DNA from: JAGOSP01 sp964428075
GTDB lineage: Bacteria; Patescibacteriota; Minisyncoccia; Moranbacterales; UBA1568
Reading direction: 5' to 3'
Length of the DNA: 6,057 nt
NCBI GenBank assembly: GCA_964428075.1
Contig: CAYRWQ010000032.1
Location: forward strand, 1-6,057
Under the pieces are notes generated by a model. It saw only the letters and a program-made list of their open reading frames with translations. It searched no databases and had not been told where the DNA came from. Below are positions 6,054 to 6,057 of the stretch, in pieces. Numbering within the stretch: position 1 is the first letter of the stretch; every line of letters starts with the position of its first letter. Position numbers and translations under genes: made by a program.

Positions 6054-6057
6054 GTTG

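Overview
The window is about 6 kb of ordinary bacterial chromosome with moderate GC. It reads as a housekeeping replication and tRNA-modification locus next to two small genes on the opposite strand. The visible dnaE ends in TGA, yjbQ ends in TAG and the last gene ends in TGA, so TGA is a stop here. That argues against the alternative codes of Mycoplasma or Gracilibacteria. There is no phylogenetic marker strong enough to name the organism. A Patescibacteria-like or other poorly sampled lineage is possible but is only an impression, because Shine-Dalgarno sites are weak or absent ahead of miaA and yjbQ and the locus is compact.

Left part, minus strand (1-4304): dnaE, encoding the replicative DNA polymerase III alpha subunit, is followed 45 bp later by miaA, the tRNA A37 dimethylallyltransferase. 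They are probably co-transcribed. miaA runs off the left edge before its C-terminus. dnaE lacks only about its first 14 codons, which fall in a run of exactly 100 N (4305-4404). That length is typical of a scaffold-join placeholder, so the join between the left and right halves is not proven by bases.

Middle (4405-4696): a non-coding stretch presumably divides the two divergent transcription units. It holds a TATAAT box facing dnaE, an extended -10 box facing yjbQ, and two pairs of short direct repeats in the yjbQ leader.

Right part, plus strand (4697-6057): a YjbQ/UPF0047 family gene is followed by a gene I do not recognise (217 codons). The latter has its own near-consensus sigma70-type promoter, a leader of about 80 nt with potential hairpins, a Shine-Dalgarno site and a clear Rho-independent terminator.

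The most notable observation is that the PHP domain of DnaE has lost several residues normally used as metal ligands while its polymerase triad is intact. The last gene carries a pattern resembling an HD/HDOD domain with the His-Asp pair replaced. I see no mobile element, CRISPR array, RNA gene or clearly new multi-gene system in this window.
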